Source: Paenibacillus silvisoli (lineage in GTDB: Bacteria > Bacillota > Bacilli > Paenibacillales > Paenibacillaceae). From it: a stretch of 64,000 nt of DNA. A model generated the notes under the pieces. That model had not been told where the DNA came from. It saw only the letters and a list, made by a program, of their open reading frames with translations, and did no database searches. The position numbers were made by a program, and so were the translations under genes. Positions 47,170 through 55,827 of the stretch are shown here, one piece after another (positions within the stretch are counted from its first letter, which is position 1; each line of letters opens with the position of its first letter). The DNA lies in assembly GCF_030866765.1 (NCBI RefSeq), contig NZ_CP133017.1, positions 6,290,001 through 6,354,000 of the forward strand, given 5' to 3'.

Positions 47170-47736
47170 TTATATGTATTGATCGTACTCGCCAACATGA
47201 AACTCAACGGAGTTTCGCTGAGTTAAGTAGACTTCGACCGATCCGCGTGTGTACGTAAACTCCGTCTTAAACGGGGTGTAGTCAATCTGCGGCTTCTGCG
47301 CTTCAATGTTAATGATCGGTTTATGCGCCTGGTAGCGTACCCTTACATTGTCTATGGAAGCTTCCCCTAAGTAATTGATTTGATTCCCGCTCTGAAAACT
47401 GCTTGCGGCCAGCTCGGCAAACGGGTTCCTCGGGTTCGTCAGCTGTGCCATGCGATTACCTTCTTCGACGGTCTTTGCAAGTCCTTGTAGAAATAGACTA
47501 GGAATCTGGCTGTAGATGGAGTTCATCCATGCAAGATGGGGACCTTTGCCCAAAGCTTTGAGGGCCTCTGTAGAGTCCACACTCAGCTCGCCTGGCGGCG
47601 ATTCGATGTCGATACTCGCCATCGGCTGCTGCATGGAAAATCCACCTGGCTGTGTTTGATACTCCAGCATAGCCGGATTCGTCTGAATGCCGATCCGTGC
47701 GCTTGTTTGATGAATCAACAGACGTGGAAATTCCAA
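47170..47736 (-). CDS. DUF6470 family flagellar-locus protein (YviE-like)
   Basis: A 188-residue protein in the position of B. subtilis yviE, between flgL and fliW. It opens MEFPRLLIHQTSARIGIQT and ends in a beta-rich segment (TRGSVEVYLTQRNSVEFHVGEYDQ); the family has no known molecular function. The start is TTG at 47736, with GGGGG about 7 bases upstream. It is cotranscribed with flgL (20 bases). Confidence 0.85.
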   Translation of the reverse strand: MEFPRLLIHQTSARIGIQTNPAMLEYQTQPGGFSMQQPMASIDIESPPGELSVDSTEALKALGKGPHLAWMNSIYSQIPSLFLQGLAKTVEEGNRMAQLTNPRNPFAELAASSFQSGNQINYLGEASIDNVRVRYQAHKPIINIEAQKPQIDYTPFKTEFTYTRGSVEVYLTQRNSVEFHVGEYDQYI

Positions 47737-47756
47737 CCCTCATCCCCCTCTTCGGT

Positions 47757-48680
47757 CTATCTTAGGTAATCCAACAAGCTAGGCTGTATAATCTTCGCTC
47801 CGATGGACAACGAGGCTTGGTAGATGTTCTCATCCTGCTTCAATTTCGTGATCGTCTCCGCCATATCGGCGTCCTCGACCTTGGAATCCAAATCGGTCAG
47901 ATTTAGCGTTAAATCCTTGATTCGGCTGTCCATCAAATCAATCCGGTTCGATCTAGCCCCGACTTCCGCGCGAACATTTAAAATCTTATCCATCCTGCTC
48001 TTCAATTGGCCAAGCAGCGTATCCGCCTTTTCTTGATCCCCTGCGGAAAATGCATTTTGCAGCCCTTTCAAAACCGAGAACAGGTTATCCGTTGTCGCAT
48101 CCGGATCTGTAGGTACAAGAGGATCCGGTGAACCGAATACCTCTTCGCCCGTCACATTGATCGGAATCGTTACGCCTGCCGCAAAAGTGTAGTTAATCTT
48201 CTGCTTATCCGCCTGTTCGTTAGCCGCTCCTGCCGAAGTATAGGGATCGATATCGGTAAACTGACCATTAAAAATCGATTTCCCGTTAAAGCGGTCATTG
48301 CCGATCGATACAGTTTGCTCATATAATTGTCCCATTTCCAGAGCGATCGAATCCATTGCCGACTGAGGATTCGTACCCGTCAGTCCTTGAATCGTCAATT
48401 CATTGGCGCGCTGCAAAATATCCGTCAATTGCGACAAAACCGTATCGGTGTGATCGACGAAGGATTTTGCGGAATCGATATTTTTTTGATATTGCTCGTT
48501 GTTGGAAATCTCGCTGCGGTAGCGTAAGGCATACGTAATGCCGACCGGATCGTCGGACGGGTTTTGAATTTTCATCCCCGTTGCTAGTACATTTTGATTT
48601 CTGTCCATCCGGTTCAAGTTATTATTGACGTTTCTAAGCAGCTGGGCATGCATCATCCCTTGTGTAATCCGTAAAGACAA
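47757..48680 (-). CDS. flgL: Flagellar hook-associated protein FlgL (HAP3)
   Basis: FlgL connects the hook cap junction to the filament. The 307 residues show flagellin-like D0 helices at both ends (RITQGMMHAQLLRNVNNNLNRM start, KLKQDENIYQASLSIGAKIIQPSLLDYL end). The start is TTG at 48680 with AGGAGGAG upstream. It follows flgK by 29 bases. Confidence 0.94.
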   Translation of the reverse strand: MSLRITQGMMHAQLLRNVNNNLNRMDRNQNVLATGMKIQNPSDDPVGITYALRYRSEISNNEQYQKNIDSAKSFVDHTDTVLSQLTDILQRANELTIQGLTGTNPQSAMDSIALEMGQLYEQTVSIGNDRFNGKSIFNGQFTDIDPYTSAGAANEQADKQKINYTFAAGVTIPINVTGEEVFGSPDPLVPTDPDATTDNLFSVLKGLQNAFSAGDQEKADTLLGQLKSRMDKILNVRAEVGARSNRIDLMDSRIKDLTLNLTDLDSKVEDADMAETITKLKQDENIYQASLSIGAKIIQPSLLDYLR

Positions 48681-48709
48681 TTCGCTCTCCTCCTATCCTG
48701 GCTCTTCGT

Positions 48710-50290
48710 TTAGCGTCCTACTGTGCCCGTACCGTTGATCAGCTTCTCCAGCATTTCGTCATAAGCGGTCATAAACCGCGATGCGGCGCCGTAGGCATGT
48801 TGATACTTAATCATATTCGACATTTCTTCGTCGATCGACACGCCGCTTATTGATTGACGCCGGGATTCCACTTGTTCGACCAGCACCTGCTGGTTATTCA
48901 GTTGTCGCATCGCTTCTTGGCTTTGCACGCCAAGCTGGCCGACGACGGATCTGTAAAAGTCATCGATACTGCCGCTTGTCACGCCATTTCCCGTGGAACT
49001 AAAAGAGAATTTATTGTCTTTCAGGGCAAACATCAGAACGGCCAGCGTATTATTGCCCTTCACCGCGGTTTCGTTCTGTCCAGTGCCGCTTGTCCTCAAG
49101 GAGGTCGCGATGAGGCTCGCATCCGCCGCGATGTTGGCATTCAATCTAATGCTTGATGCGGTAATCTCTCCAGATCCGGAAGTGAAGAAATCTTCTCCGT
49201 TCTTTGCTGGCGTACTGAACGTGTATCCCAACTTATGTAATCCGTTAAGACCGTTTACAATGACTTTAATGTCCTTGGTCAGCTCTCGGGCCGGACCCGC
49301 AAACTGAATATCATTTCCATTCTCGTCGCGCAACGTAGTACCTTCCGGAAGAATCGAGCCGGCGGGGATAGTAATAGTCACATCACCGTTGGCTACCGTA
49401 TTCGCCAGCACATCGAGCTGCTTCTGATAATCCGCAATGTATTTCTCTTTCGAAAAGAACATGCCGAACACTTCGCCGTTCTTCAAGTCCCCTGTTCCGT
49501 CACCGTTGCCGAACGCTTCATCCAGCGTGTCATAAGTGATCTTCGTCGTGGCGCCGCCTGCCGTCAATTCAATGCCGCCGATGGATATATTGTAGCCTTG
49601 TGCTGTGTTCAGTACGGTAATATTGACGATTTTCGACAAATCGTCGGTCAACAAATCCCGCTGGTCTCTCAAATCGTTGGCGTCGTCGCCCAATCCTTCA
49701 ACTCTTTGAATTTCTGAATTCAGATTGGCAATCGTTTGTGTTATGGAATTGATCTCATCCACTTTGACTTGAATATTGTTGGTCAAGTCCGCGCTAAGAT
49801 CGCTTAGCTGCCTGCTTGTTTGATTAAACGCGTCCGTCAGCGCAATGGCGTTCTCGCGAACGATTTTACGGGACGTTACGCTTTCTGGATCTTTGCTTAA
49901 ATCCGACCAAGATTTCCAGAAGTTATCCAGCACGGTTCGAATGCCTGATTCTGATGGCTCGTTCATGATGCTTTCAAGCTTGCTAAGCGTGTCCGTCTGG
50001 ATCTCCCAGCCACCAAGAGACTTGCTTTCATTGCGGAATTGATCGTCCAAGTAGGATTGCCGAATTCGGGTAATGGACGTAAACTCCACCCCTGTTCCCA
50101 ATTGGCCAGGTGCGACAGATCTACTCAGACCCGGATACTCCATCGGCCTCGAAGCCGTCATACTAACGACTTGTCTGGAATACCCTGCCGTATTGGCATT
50201 AGCGATATTGTGTCCGGTTGTGTTCAATGCGGCGGTTTGCGTAAACAGACTTCTCTTGGCCGTCTCTATTCCGTGGAAAGTAGAACTCAT
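48710..50290 (-). CDS. flgK: Flagellar hook-associated protein FlgK (HAP1)
   Basis: FlgK joins hook and filament. I chose the ATG at 50290 (526 residues), giving the family start MSSTFHGIETAKRSLFTQ, with the ALNTTGHNIANANTAGYSRQ rod/hook motif; an in-frame ATG 11 codons earlier has no support. The C-terminal D0 helix is intact (NMIKYQHAYGAASRFMTAYDEMLEKLI). flgN lies 16 bases upstream. Confidence 0.94.
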   Translation of the reverse strand: MSSTFHGIETAKRSLFTQTAALNTTGHNIANANTAGYSRQVVSMTASRPMEYPGLSRSVAPGQLGTGVEFTSITRIRQSYLDDQFRNESKSLGGWEIQTDTLSKLESIMNEPSESGIRTVLDNFWKSWSDLSKDPESVTSRKIVRENAIALTDAFNQTSRQLSDLSADLTNNIQVKVDEINSITQTIANLNSEIQRVEGLGDDANDLRDQRDLLTDDLSKIVNITVLNTAQGYNISIGGIELTAGGATTKITYDTLDEAFGNGDGTGDLKNGEVFGMFFSKEKYIADYQKQLDVLANTVANGDVTITIPAGSILPEGTTLRDENGNDIQFAGPARELTKDIKVIVNGLNGLHKLGYTFSTPAKNGEDFFTSGSGEITASSIRLNANIAADASLIATSLRTSGTGQNETAVKGNNTLAVLMFALKDNKFSFSSTGNGVTSGSIDDFYRSVVGQLGVQSQEAMRQLNNQQVLVEQVESRRQSISGVSIDEEMSNMIKYQHAYGAASRFMTAYDEMLEKLINGTGTVGR

Positions 50291-50306
50291 ATCGGGCGGT
50301 GCCCCC

Positions 50307-50807
50307 CTATCCTCTTGTATCAAATAAGCCGTTTCTTTTCGTTCCGTATACCAGATGGCGTGGGTTCTGGTATGTCATACCTTCGCTCGGGTCCTCCACC
50401 ATTAAATCAATGGAGTAGTCGATAAACTTAAGCGACTGCTCAATAAGCTGCTGATTCAGCTGACTGGCCCTCTGCAACTCATCCAACGACGCTATTAATT
50501 CAGCATGTAAATCAATCAGTCTCTTCTTGTCTTGAGACGATGTAACGGTTCGGATCAGTTCACTGATCTTACCGCCTTTATAGCGGAGCATACCGATGCT
50601 CGCGAAATAATTGCCAGACAGCTTCATCCGCAGTTGCTCAAGCTCTTCCGTCGTCTTCAACAGCTTGCGCTCTTTCTGCAGCACTACGTTCAATTGTTCC
50701 ACCTGGTTATGGACAAGATAAGGCGTCTTCTCTTTAGCGAGCTCCAGCAGCTGGCGATATGCGTCGGCTTGCTGCTCGAGTGTCGTAATAATTAAATCTA
50801 CCGTCAC
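50307..50807 (-). CDS. flgN: FlgN-like flagellar chaperone (YvyG)
   Basis: FlgN is the export chaperone of FlgK and FlgL. The 166-residue, helical protein begins with a long coiled region (LIITTLEQQADAYRQLLELAKEKTPYLV) typical of FlgN/YvyG and is encoded directly before flgK. The start is GTG at 50807, with AAGGTGA 7 bases upstream. It follows flgM by 22 bases. Confidence 0.88.
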   Translation of the reverse strand: MTVDLIITTLEQQADAYRQLLELAKEKTPYLVHNQVEQLNVVLQKERKLLKTTEELEQLRMKLSGNYFASIGMLRYKGGKISELIRTVTSSQDKKRLIDLHAELIASLDELQRASQLNQQLIEQSLKFIDYSIDLMVEDPSEGMTYQNPRHLVYGTKRNGLFDTRG

Positions 50808-50829
50808 AAGGGTTCACCTTACTTGTTTG

Positions 50830-51096
50830 TTAATTTTTAAGAAATGGAAGCAGCTTCTCTGCAATCTTCCCTGACTCCACATGGTATGTTCCGGCGCTGA
50901 CGGACTGCTTAAGGTCTTCGATCAGCTTGGAGCGGTCGGCATTATTAACCCGGCTGGACGAGAGCATCTCCTGCGCCTCAGCCGAAATTTGCACCTTGTC
51001 GGTTTTCCGTTTGCGGCCGATCTCACTAGTCTGCTGTTCGTTCTGCTTCTGGTACGGATTCACTGCGTTTATCCGATGAGATTGATTGATCTTCAT
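50830..51096 (-). CDS. flgM: Anti-sigma-D factor FlgM
   Basis: FlgM binds and inhibits sigma-D until hook-basal body completion allows its release. The 88 residues open MKINQSHRINAVNPYQKQ, and a helical C-terminal half (DRSKLIEDLKQSVSAGTYHVESGKIAEKLLPFLKN) matches the sigma-binding region. GGAGGGG precedes the ATG. A sigma-D promoter lies just upstream, embedded in a terminator hairpin, so that FlgM is under the control of the factor it inhibits. Confidence 0.95.
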   Translation of the reverse strand: MKINQSHRINAVNPYQKQNEQQTSEIGRKRKTDKVQISAEAQEMLSSSRVNNADRSKLIEDLKQSVSAGTYHVESGKIAEKLLPFLKN

Positions 51097-51114
51097 CTTA
51101 ACCCCTCCAACAAT

Positions 51115-51155
51115 TAAAAATGCCGATAACTCTATATAAGAGTATTATCGGCATG
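51115..51155 (-). terminator. Hairpin terminator of yvyF, overlapping the flgM sigma-D promoter
   Basis: On the minus strand, ATGCCGATAA pairs with TTATCGGCAT around a 15-base loop that itself can pair, and is followed by TTTTTAATT. It would stop transcripts coming from comFA/comFC/yvyF. The first arm contains GCCGATAA, the -10 of the flgM promoter. Confidence 0.8.
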
Positions 51156-51171
51156 CGCGTGTAATTATTTA
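51145..51171 (-). promoter_or_regulatory. Sigma-D promoter of flgM
   Basis: On the minus strand, TAAA (51171-51168) and GCCGATAA (51152-51145) are exactly 15 bases apart, the sigma-D consensus with one mismatch. Initiation about 7 bases after the -10 falls inside the hairpin loop, so the transcript lacks the first arm and is not stopped by it. Confidence 0.8.
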
Positions 51172-51196
51172 TAGATTTTGTAATATTGGCGGATAA

Positions 51197-51622
51197 TCAA
51201 TCCCGGTTGCGCTCCAGATTACGGTAGACGGAAGCAGCCGATGCAGGTCCTTTGTCATCCATTTTAGACGCGGTGTCCGCCGTAGCTGAGATCGCTTTAT
51301 TGACCTCCTTGAGCAGCTTTGCCCGGCAGCCTTCGCATTTAGTATTATCCCGGATAAGGACACCGCACATCTCGCATGGGTACATCAAGTTAGGAGCTCC
51401 GATAAGCGAGATTCGGCCTTCGCGGATGAACTTCGTAATTTGCTTGATCGCAACGCCTGTCTCGTCCGAAAGCTCGGTAATGGTGGCGCCTTTATTTTTA
51501 CGAAGATAGTCCGAGCAAAGCGAATACTCGTTATCGATAGCTTTAATGCAATTTGGGCAAACTTCGCGAAAGTTCTTGGCGTACAATTTCCCGCAGCGAG
51601 GACAATTTCCAAGATCCATCAT
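51197..51622 (-). CDS. yvyF: YvyF-like flagellar operon protein (TIGR03826)
   Basis: A 141-residue protein with two Zn-type Cys pairs at the N-terminus (CPRCGKLY, VCPNC), a helix-turn-helix-like middle (TITELSDETGVAIKQITKFI), and a second Cys cluster (CEMCG, CEGC). It sits directly upstream of flgM as in B. subtilis, where the family function is unknown; a DNA- or RNA-binding role is suggested by the HTH and zinc ribbons (inference). AAGGGAG precedes a double ATG. Confidence 0.88.
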   Translation of the reverse strand: MMDLGNCPRCGKLYAKNFREVCPNCIKAIDNEYSLCSDYLRKNKGATITELSDETGVAIKQITKFIREGRISLIGAPNLMYPCEMCGVLIRDNTKCEGCRAKLLKEVNKAISATADTASKMDDKGPASAASVYRNLERNRD

Positions 51623-51708
51623 TCACTGCTCCCTTCAAAATAAGGCCGTTTGTGTCTCCATATTAACGCATAATTGGACAAAATTCATCCTTTTTTTCAC
51701 TAAATTTC

Positions 51709-52530
51709 TTAAGAACGTGCTAGCGTGAGAGCGTACAATTGGACAGCCATTTGCGGAGCCAGCGTCTTGAAAGCCTCGGTTAAAGTTTGAGCGCAGGAGT
51801 TGGCCGTGCTGCCGGTGGTATAGATGTCATCGATTAAAATCAACCTGATTTCTGATAGAGCGTCAGCCTTTACAGCTCCCAGCATAGCGGCAGTGGCTCG
51901 CAGATCGGCCTCGAACAGCCGCTCGGTTCCCCTGAGACGGGCACCTCTTGTTTTCAGGCTTTGTTTGTCGCTGTGTCGGGTGCGGCGCAAAATGTCATAA
52001 AGCCCCAGCCGTTCGCTCCTTGCCAGATAGGATGCGAGCTGCTCAGCCTGATTGAATCCGCGCTCTTGCAGCCGTTCCTCGCTGACAGGGACGGGAATGA
52101 GAGCGTGAATTTGATTTGGCAAGGGCAGCTCAGCTACCATGCCGTGATATGCGCGAGCTAATATTTCCCCTAGCAACGGGACTAAGCCCTCGTTTCCCCG
52201 ATACTTATAGAGTGCCAGCCAGTGACGGATAACGGAATCGTATCGGACGGCCGAACGATTACAGATAAAGGCGGTGTCGAATCTTCGGCTGCAGTCCGGG
52301 CATCTTTCCGAACGACCGCAAACCGGACAGAAAATTTGCGTGATCCACGGGATTTGTCTGTAACAACGGATACACAGCTGGGGAAACCTGTTGTGGCGCT
52401 GTTGTTTGCTGTCCCGACTGCCGCAAATGATGCAGGATAGCGATTGGGGCTGCAGCAAAACCGAAGCAGAGGAATAGGTTTGCTGGGCAACCCGGTGAAT
52501 GTACTGCCAGATAGATGATGAGAAAGACAA
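51709..52530 (-). CDS. comFC: Competence protein ComFC (phosphoribosyltransferase-like)
   Basis: ComFC acts with the ComFA helicase in DNA uptake. The 273-residue protein begins with a double zinc ribbon (CIICG, CIRC, CPVCGRSERCPDC) and ends with a type I phosphoribosyltransferase domain whose PRPP loop reads LILIDDIYTTGSTANSC. The start is TTG at 52530 with AAAGGA about 11 bases upstream. It lies 24 bases after comFA, so comFB, which lies between them in B. subtilis, is absent. yvyF is 86 bases downstream. Confidence 0.93.
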   Translation of the reverse strand: MSFSSSIWQYIHRVAQQTYSSASVLLQPQSLSCIICGSRDSKQQRHNRFPQLCIRCYRQIPWITQIFCPVCGRSERCPDCSRRFDTAFICNRSAVRYDSVIRHWLALYKYRGNEGLVPLLGEILARAYHGMVAELPLPNQIHALIPVPVSEERLQERGFNQAEQLASYLARSERLGLYDILRRTRHSDKQSLKTRGARLRGTERLFEADLRATAAMLGAVKADALSEIRLILIDDIYTTGSTANSCAQTLTEAFKTLAPQMAVQLYALTLARS

Positions 52531-52554
52531 GAGCTTATCAATCCTTTCGTTAGG

Positions 52555-54729
52555 TTAGCACAAGTACCCTTTACGACGGGCGATTCGGTTCATGCTTTTA
52601 ATCTGCCGGATGGCCGAGTGTTGGGAGTGCGTACGGGCTGAGCCGAAAAAGTATACCGCTCCGGCCGGATCATCCTTTGATCGCCCAGCTCTTCCCGCCA
52701 TCTGAATGAGCGATGCGTCATCGAACAGTTTGCCGTCGGCATCCAGAATGAACACATCGCTCATCGGTATCGTGACTCCGCGTTCAAGAATGGTGGTCGT
52801 CACTAGCATGCGAATGCTCCTGTCCCGAAACCTGGTGACTTTATTGCTTCGATCAGGGTCCTTGGACGACGTACCATCGATCGTTGTTTCTGGAAAGGCG
52901 CGACGCAAGCGTTCGACAAGCGGTTCGACATCACGGATTTGCTGGACAAACACAAATAGCTGCGCGCCCCGGTTTAAAGATCGCCTTAACGATTTCAGGA
53001 GTTCGCCTGGGAGAATACGCTTGTCCAACATTTTTCGGACAGATGGGATTTGACGCTGTACCGGTACCGGGAGAGGATGTCGATGAAATCGAACCGGCAC
53101 CCGGACATGCGCCAACCGCCCTAGTGTTGCTGCTCTACGGAGCTCTGCCGGCGGCGTTGCGGACAGCAGGATATTGACGCTGCCCGGCTTGCATACCTTG
53201 TCTGCCGCATAATGCAGCATGGCGTCGTTATGATAGGGAAACGCGTCGATTTCATCGATAATGACCAGATCGAAGCCCTGATGAAAGCGGAATAGCTGAT
53301 GCGTCGTCGCCAGTGTGATTTCGCCTTGCTCCCAGCGTTGTTCGCTGCCTCTGTATAAAGTGACGACGGCATTGGCAGGGAACGCCCGGCGGATGCGCGG
53401 ATCCAGCTCCAGCACGACGTCCCTGCGCGGCGTTGCGATCAGCGCCTTGCCCCCGTGCTTCAGACAGGCTTCTATCAGCGGGAAAATCATTTCGGTCTTT
53501 CCCGCTCCGGTCACTGCCCAAAGCAGGAATTTGCGCGGCGCTTTGGAGTTTGCGGGGCCGGCGGCCATAAAGTTAAGGGCGGCCGTGGTGGCCGCGGACT
53601 GGGCGGGGCTGAGGCCCCAGGAGGGGGCGGGAGTTGCGGCGCTTGGCGCGGGTGAGGCGGTTGTGACGCTTGACGCGGTTGAGGCGCTTGGCGCGGGTGG
53701 GGCGCTAGTCGCGGGTGGAGCGGTTCTGGCGCTAGTCGCGGGTGAGGCAGGGACTGGCTGCGCGCCGGCTGCGCCGCTGCTCGGCATGCCGAGGATGAGC
53801 AGCCCGCATTCGCGGCTGCGGCCCATCGTGAGGCATGCCTCGCAGTACGCGCATGCGCTGCCGCACGCGGCGCATGCCGTCCGGCGCATGCGCGCCGTGC
53901 CGCTGCCGCAGCGCTGGCAGCGGAGCCGCGGGCGCGGCCTCGCGCCAAGCCGCCGCAGCCACCGGAGCAGCCGTGGCTGCGGCTCCGGGGCGACTGCGCC
54001 GCCCAGTCGCAGCCGGCCGAGCAGCGCGGCCAGCTGGAGCGCGGGTGTCGCCGCGCTCCAAGGCGCCGCTGCGCCGGCCGGCACGGCCGCGCCCGCGGCC
54101 TCGAGCAGGGCGAGCGCTTCGCTGCCGAGCAGCGCTCGTCCCTGCAAGAGCGCAGCGGCGCGGCGAGCACGCTCCGCGAGCACATGCGCTTCCTCGCGGA
54201 GCTCGGAAGCGCGAACCACCTGCTGCGCAACCCCAAACGCAGCCTGCCCCATAATCCTCCCTGTCTCTACTCTTTTCCTCGTATCTACTCTCTCCCCCGT
54301 CTGTACTCTTTCCCTTGTCTCTACTCTTTCCCTTGTCTCTACTCTCTCCCCCGTCTCCACTCTGTCCCTTATCTCCACTCTTTCCCCTGTCCCAACTCTT
54401 CCCCCCGTCTCTCCAAATCCCACTAGACCCTCACGCCCCTCCATCTCCTCCCCCACCAGCCTCCCCAAAGCCCTCCCAATCTCCCTCTCATCCCCCGGCC
54501 ACCTTTCCACAACCCGCTCCGCCACCCCCAGCGGCAACCGCTCCGACCATGCAAAAACAACAGACTTGTCTCTTCCTGCATCCTCATCAGCCACCGCTAA
54601 GCCCTCTCCCCGCTCCACCTCCCGCCGAAACATCGGATTAAGCCAAAACGCAAAATCAATCTCCGGCGCAATCGACCACCTCGCCATCGATCTGTTACCC
54701 AACTGCACCGCATACAACAGCACACGCAT
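52555..54729 (-). CDS. comFA: Competence DEAD-box-like ATPase ComFA with expanded N-terminal region
   Basis: ComFA powers DNA import across the membrane. The 724 residues are well above the ~460 of B. subtilis ComFA. The helicase core is complete: AVTGAGKTEM (Walker A), VIIDEIDAFPYHND (DEID), LLSATPPAELRR, GTSSKDPDRSNKV, and QMAGRAGRSKDDPAGAVYFFG. Ahead of it lies a four-Cys zinc ribbon (CQRCGSG ... CAACGSACAYC), preceded by an Arg/Gly/Ala-rich stretch. The extra length includes eight copies of a six-residue repeat (about 110-157) and an Ala/Pro/Ser/Thr-rich linker of about 60 residues before Walker A. The ATG at 54729 has no strong SD. Confidence 0.92.
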   Translation of the reverse strand: MRVLLYAVQLGNRSMARWSIAPEIDFAFWLNPMFRREVERGEGLAVADEDAGRDKSVVFAWSERLPLGVAERVVERWPGDEREIGRALGRLVGEEMEGREGLVGFGETGGRVGTGERVEIRDRVETGERVETRERVETRERVQTGERVDTRKRVETGRIMGQAAFGVAQQVVRASELREEAHVLAERARRAAALLQGRALLGSEALALLEAAGAAVPAGAAAPWSAATPALQLAALLGRLRLGGAVAPEPQPRLLRWLRRLGARPRPRLRCQRCGSGTARMRRTACAACGSACAYCEACLTMGRSRECGLLILGMPSSGAAGAQPVPASPATSARTAPPATSAPPAPSASTASSVTTASPAPSAATPAPSWGLSPAQSAATTAALNFMAAGPANSKAPRKFLLWAVTGAGKTEMIFPLIEACLKHGGKALIATPRRDVVLELDPRIRRAFPANAVVTLYRGSEQRWEQGEITLATTHQLFRFHQGFDLVIIDEIDAFPYHNDAMLHYAADKVCKPGSVNILLSATPPAELRRAATLGRLAHVRVPVRFHRHPLPVPVQRQIPSVRKMLDKRILPGELLKSLRRSLNRGAQLFVFVQQIRDVEPLVERLRRAFPETTIDGTSSKDPDRSNKVTRFRDRSIRMLVTTTILERGVTIPMSDVFILDADGKLFDDASLIQMAGRAGRSKDDPAGAVYFFGSARTHSQHSAIRQIKSMNRIARRKGYLC
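54259..54402. repeat. Eight tandem copies of an 18-base unit inside comFA
   Basis: The minus-strand reading gives the six-residue consensus ERVETR/ERVETG (variants VGTG, VEIR, VQTG, VDTR), in frame with comFA residues about 110-157. At DNA level several central units are identical (GTCTCTACTCTTTCCCTT on the plus strand). Confidence 0.85.
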
Positions 54730-54777
54730 ATGCTAAACCGCCTCTCTGCTTTTTGCTTTACCGCTTTTTCGCACAAC

Positions 54778-54829
54778 AAAAAAGCACACCCCACAACCTG
54801 CCTCCGGCAGATCATACGGGTGTGCTTCA
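54778..54829 (-). terminator. Rho-independent terminator of the orphan gene at 55 kb
   Basis: On the minus strand, AAGCACACCC pairs with GGGTGTGCTT and is followed by TTTTTGTTG. The stem separates the orphan gene from comFA. Confidence 0.8.
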
Positions 54830-54973
54830 CTCGTCTATGAATAGTTTGATTATACCTCGCCTAACTGAATTTGACAATTACTCCCATACCCCGCTCGCAT
54901 TCGCTCTTCCTTTTTCACCTGTTCTTTACCCGCTCTTTACCGCTCTTTACCGCTCGTTCTCCACCACTCAACC

Positions 54974-55654
54974 CTAAAACGGCAGCTTCGACAAATCATC
55001 CGGATTGCGCAAGTCGACCAGCACCGTGTGATCCTTCACCGACACGACGCCCTCGGCCTGAAGCATCCACAACAGATTCGTCGGTTCGAACCTTCTGGAC
55101 TTTTTCACGTGCGGGGCAGGATGCTTTTTGCCTGGCTTCCACAGCGTGCGAAAGCGGTGCCATTTTGCAGGACCTCGCTCAGGCTTTGCGTGCGCGTGCA
55201 CTTTCCGGTTTAAACCGCCTTTATCCTGCTCGTGTTTGTTCACTTCGTTCACCGGTTCTTTCGCTTTGCGCCCATCGCCAGCTTCCCCGCTTGCATCATG
55301 AGCTTTAACCGACGCCGGTCTGCTCAGCTTCTCCGGCAAGCGGCTCCCCTCATTTGGCGTGGCAGAGGAGTGAAAATGGACATTCATACCGTGTCTCGCG
55401 AAAAATCGCGCGATGCTCATCGTTTCATCCTCAGAGCCGCGGTCCACGACCGTCACTTTCACTTCTGTGCCCGTAAAATGAGAAAAGCGCCGAAGCGAGC
55501 GCATATACCATTCCATCTGAAGCTGATGGTTGCCGGCGATCAGGACATAATGCTTTACAAGGCGCTCCCGCCGCTCGGAGAAGGCGGATAGGGCGTGCAC
55601 GGCAGCCGCAGCCAAGGCGTAACAACCGAAGATCCATAGTAGGACTGGAATCAA
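54974..55654 (-). CDS. Orphan protein with N-terminal membrane anchor and glycosyltransferase-like strand; function unknown
   Basis: I do not recognise a family. The start is TTG at 55654, with AAGGAGGTG 7 bases upstream, giving 226 residues; the longer frame has no ribosome site. There is an N-terminal hydrophobic segment (about 2-22), then a beta-alpha segment (VLIAGNHQLQMEWYMRSLRRF ... VKVTVVDRGSEDETM) that resembles the first strands of GT-A glycosyltransferases, where the D-rich turn often binds nucleotide-sugar. A 90-residue charged, disordered insertion follows, and the last 50 residues are folded (FEPTNLLWMLQAEGVV). The GT-like fold is weak evidence only. It lies between comFA and the ECF operon in the place of degV/yviA. 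Confidence 0.55.
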   Translation of the reverse strand: MIPVLLWIFGCYALAAAAVHALSAFSERRERLVKHYVLIAGNHQLQMEWYMRSLRRFSHFTGTEVKVTVVDRGSEDETMSIARFFARHGMNVHFHSSATPNEGSRLPEKLSRPASVKAHDASGEAGDGRKAKEPVNEVNKHEQDKGGLNRKVHAHAKPERGPAKWHRFRTLWKPGKKHPAPHVKKSRRFEPTNLLWMLQAEGVVSVKDHTVLVDLRNPDDLSKLPF

Positions 55655-55778
55655 GGCAGCCACCTCCTTTTTTGTGACATCATATGCCGCAATGCGCCCA
55701 GAGGTGACGAACACTCACGGACAAGTCGAAAAATGGTGCATGCGCCCCTGAGACCAGCCTATACGGCGACGAAGCAGC

Positions 55779-55811
55779 AAAAAAGCCTTGCTCCATTTCG
55801 AGCAAGGCTTC
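55779..55811 (-). terminator. Rho-independent terminator of the ECF operon
   Basis: On the minus strand, AAGCCTTGCTC pairs with GAGCAAGGCTT (loop GAAATG), with TTTTTTG after it. It ends the sigma/anti-sigma/membrane protein operon. Confidence 0.95.
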
Positions 55812-55827
55812 CCTTCCAACAACGGCG

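Noticed and set aside
54259..54402. CRISPR array at the 18-base repeat
   Set aside because: Units are contiguous with no spacers and lie in frame within comFA.
53315..54736. 473-residue plus-strand frame opposite comFA, Ser/Pro/Thr-rich
   Set aside because: It mirrors the repeats and Ala-rich linker of comFA; no SD, and comFA carries the conserved helicase motifs.
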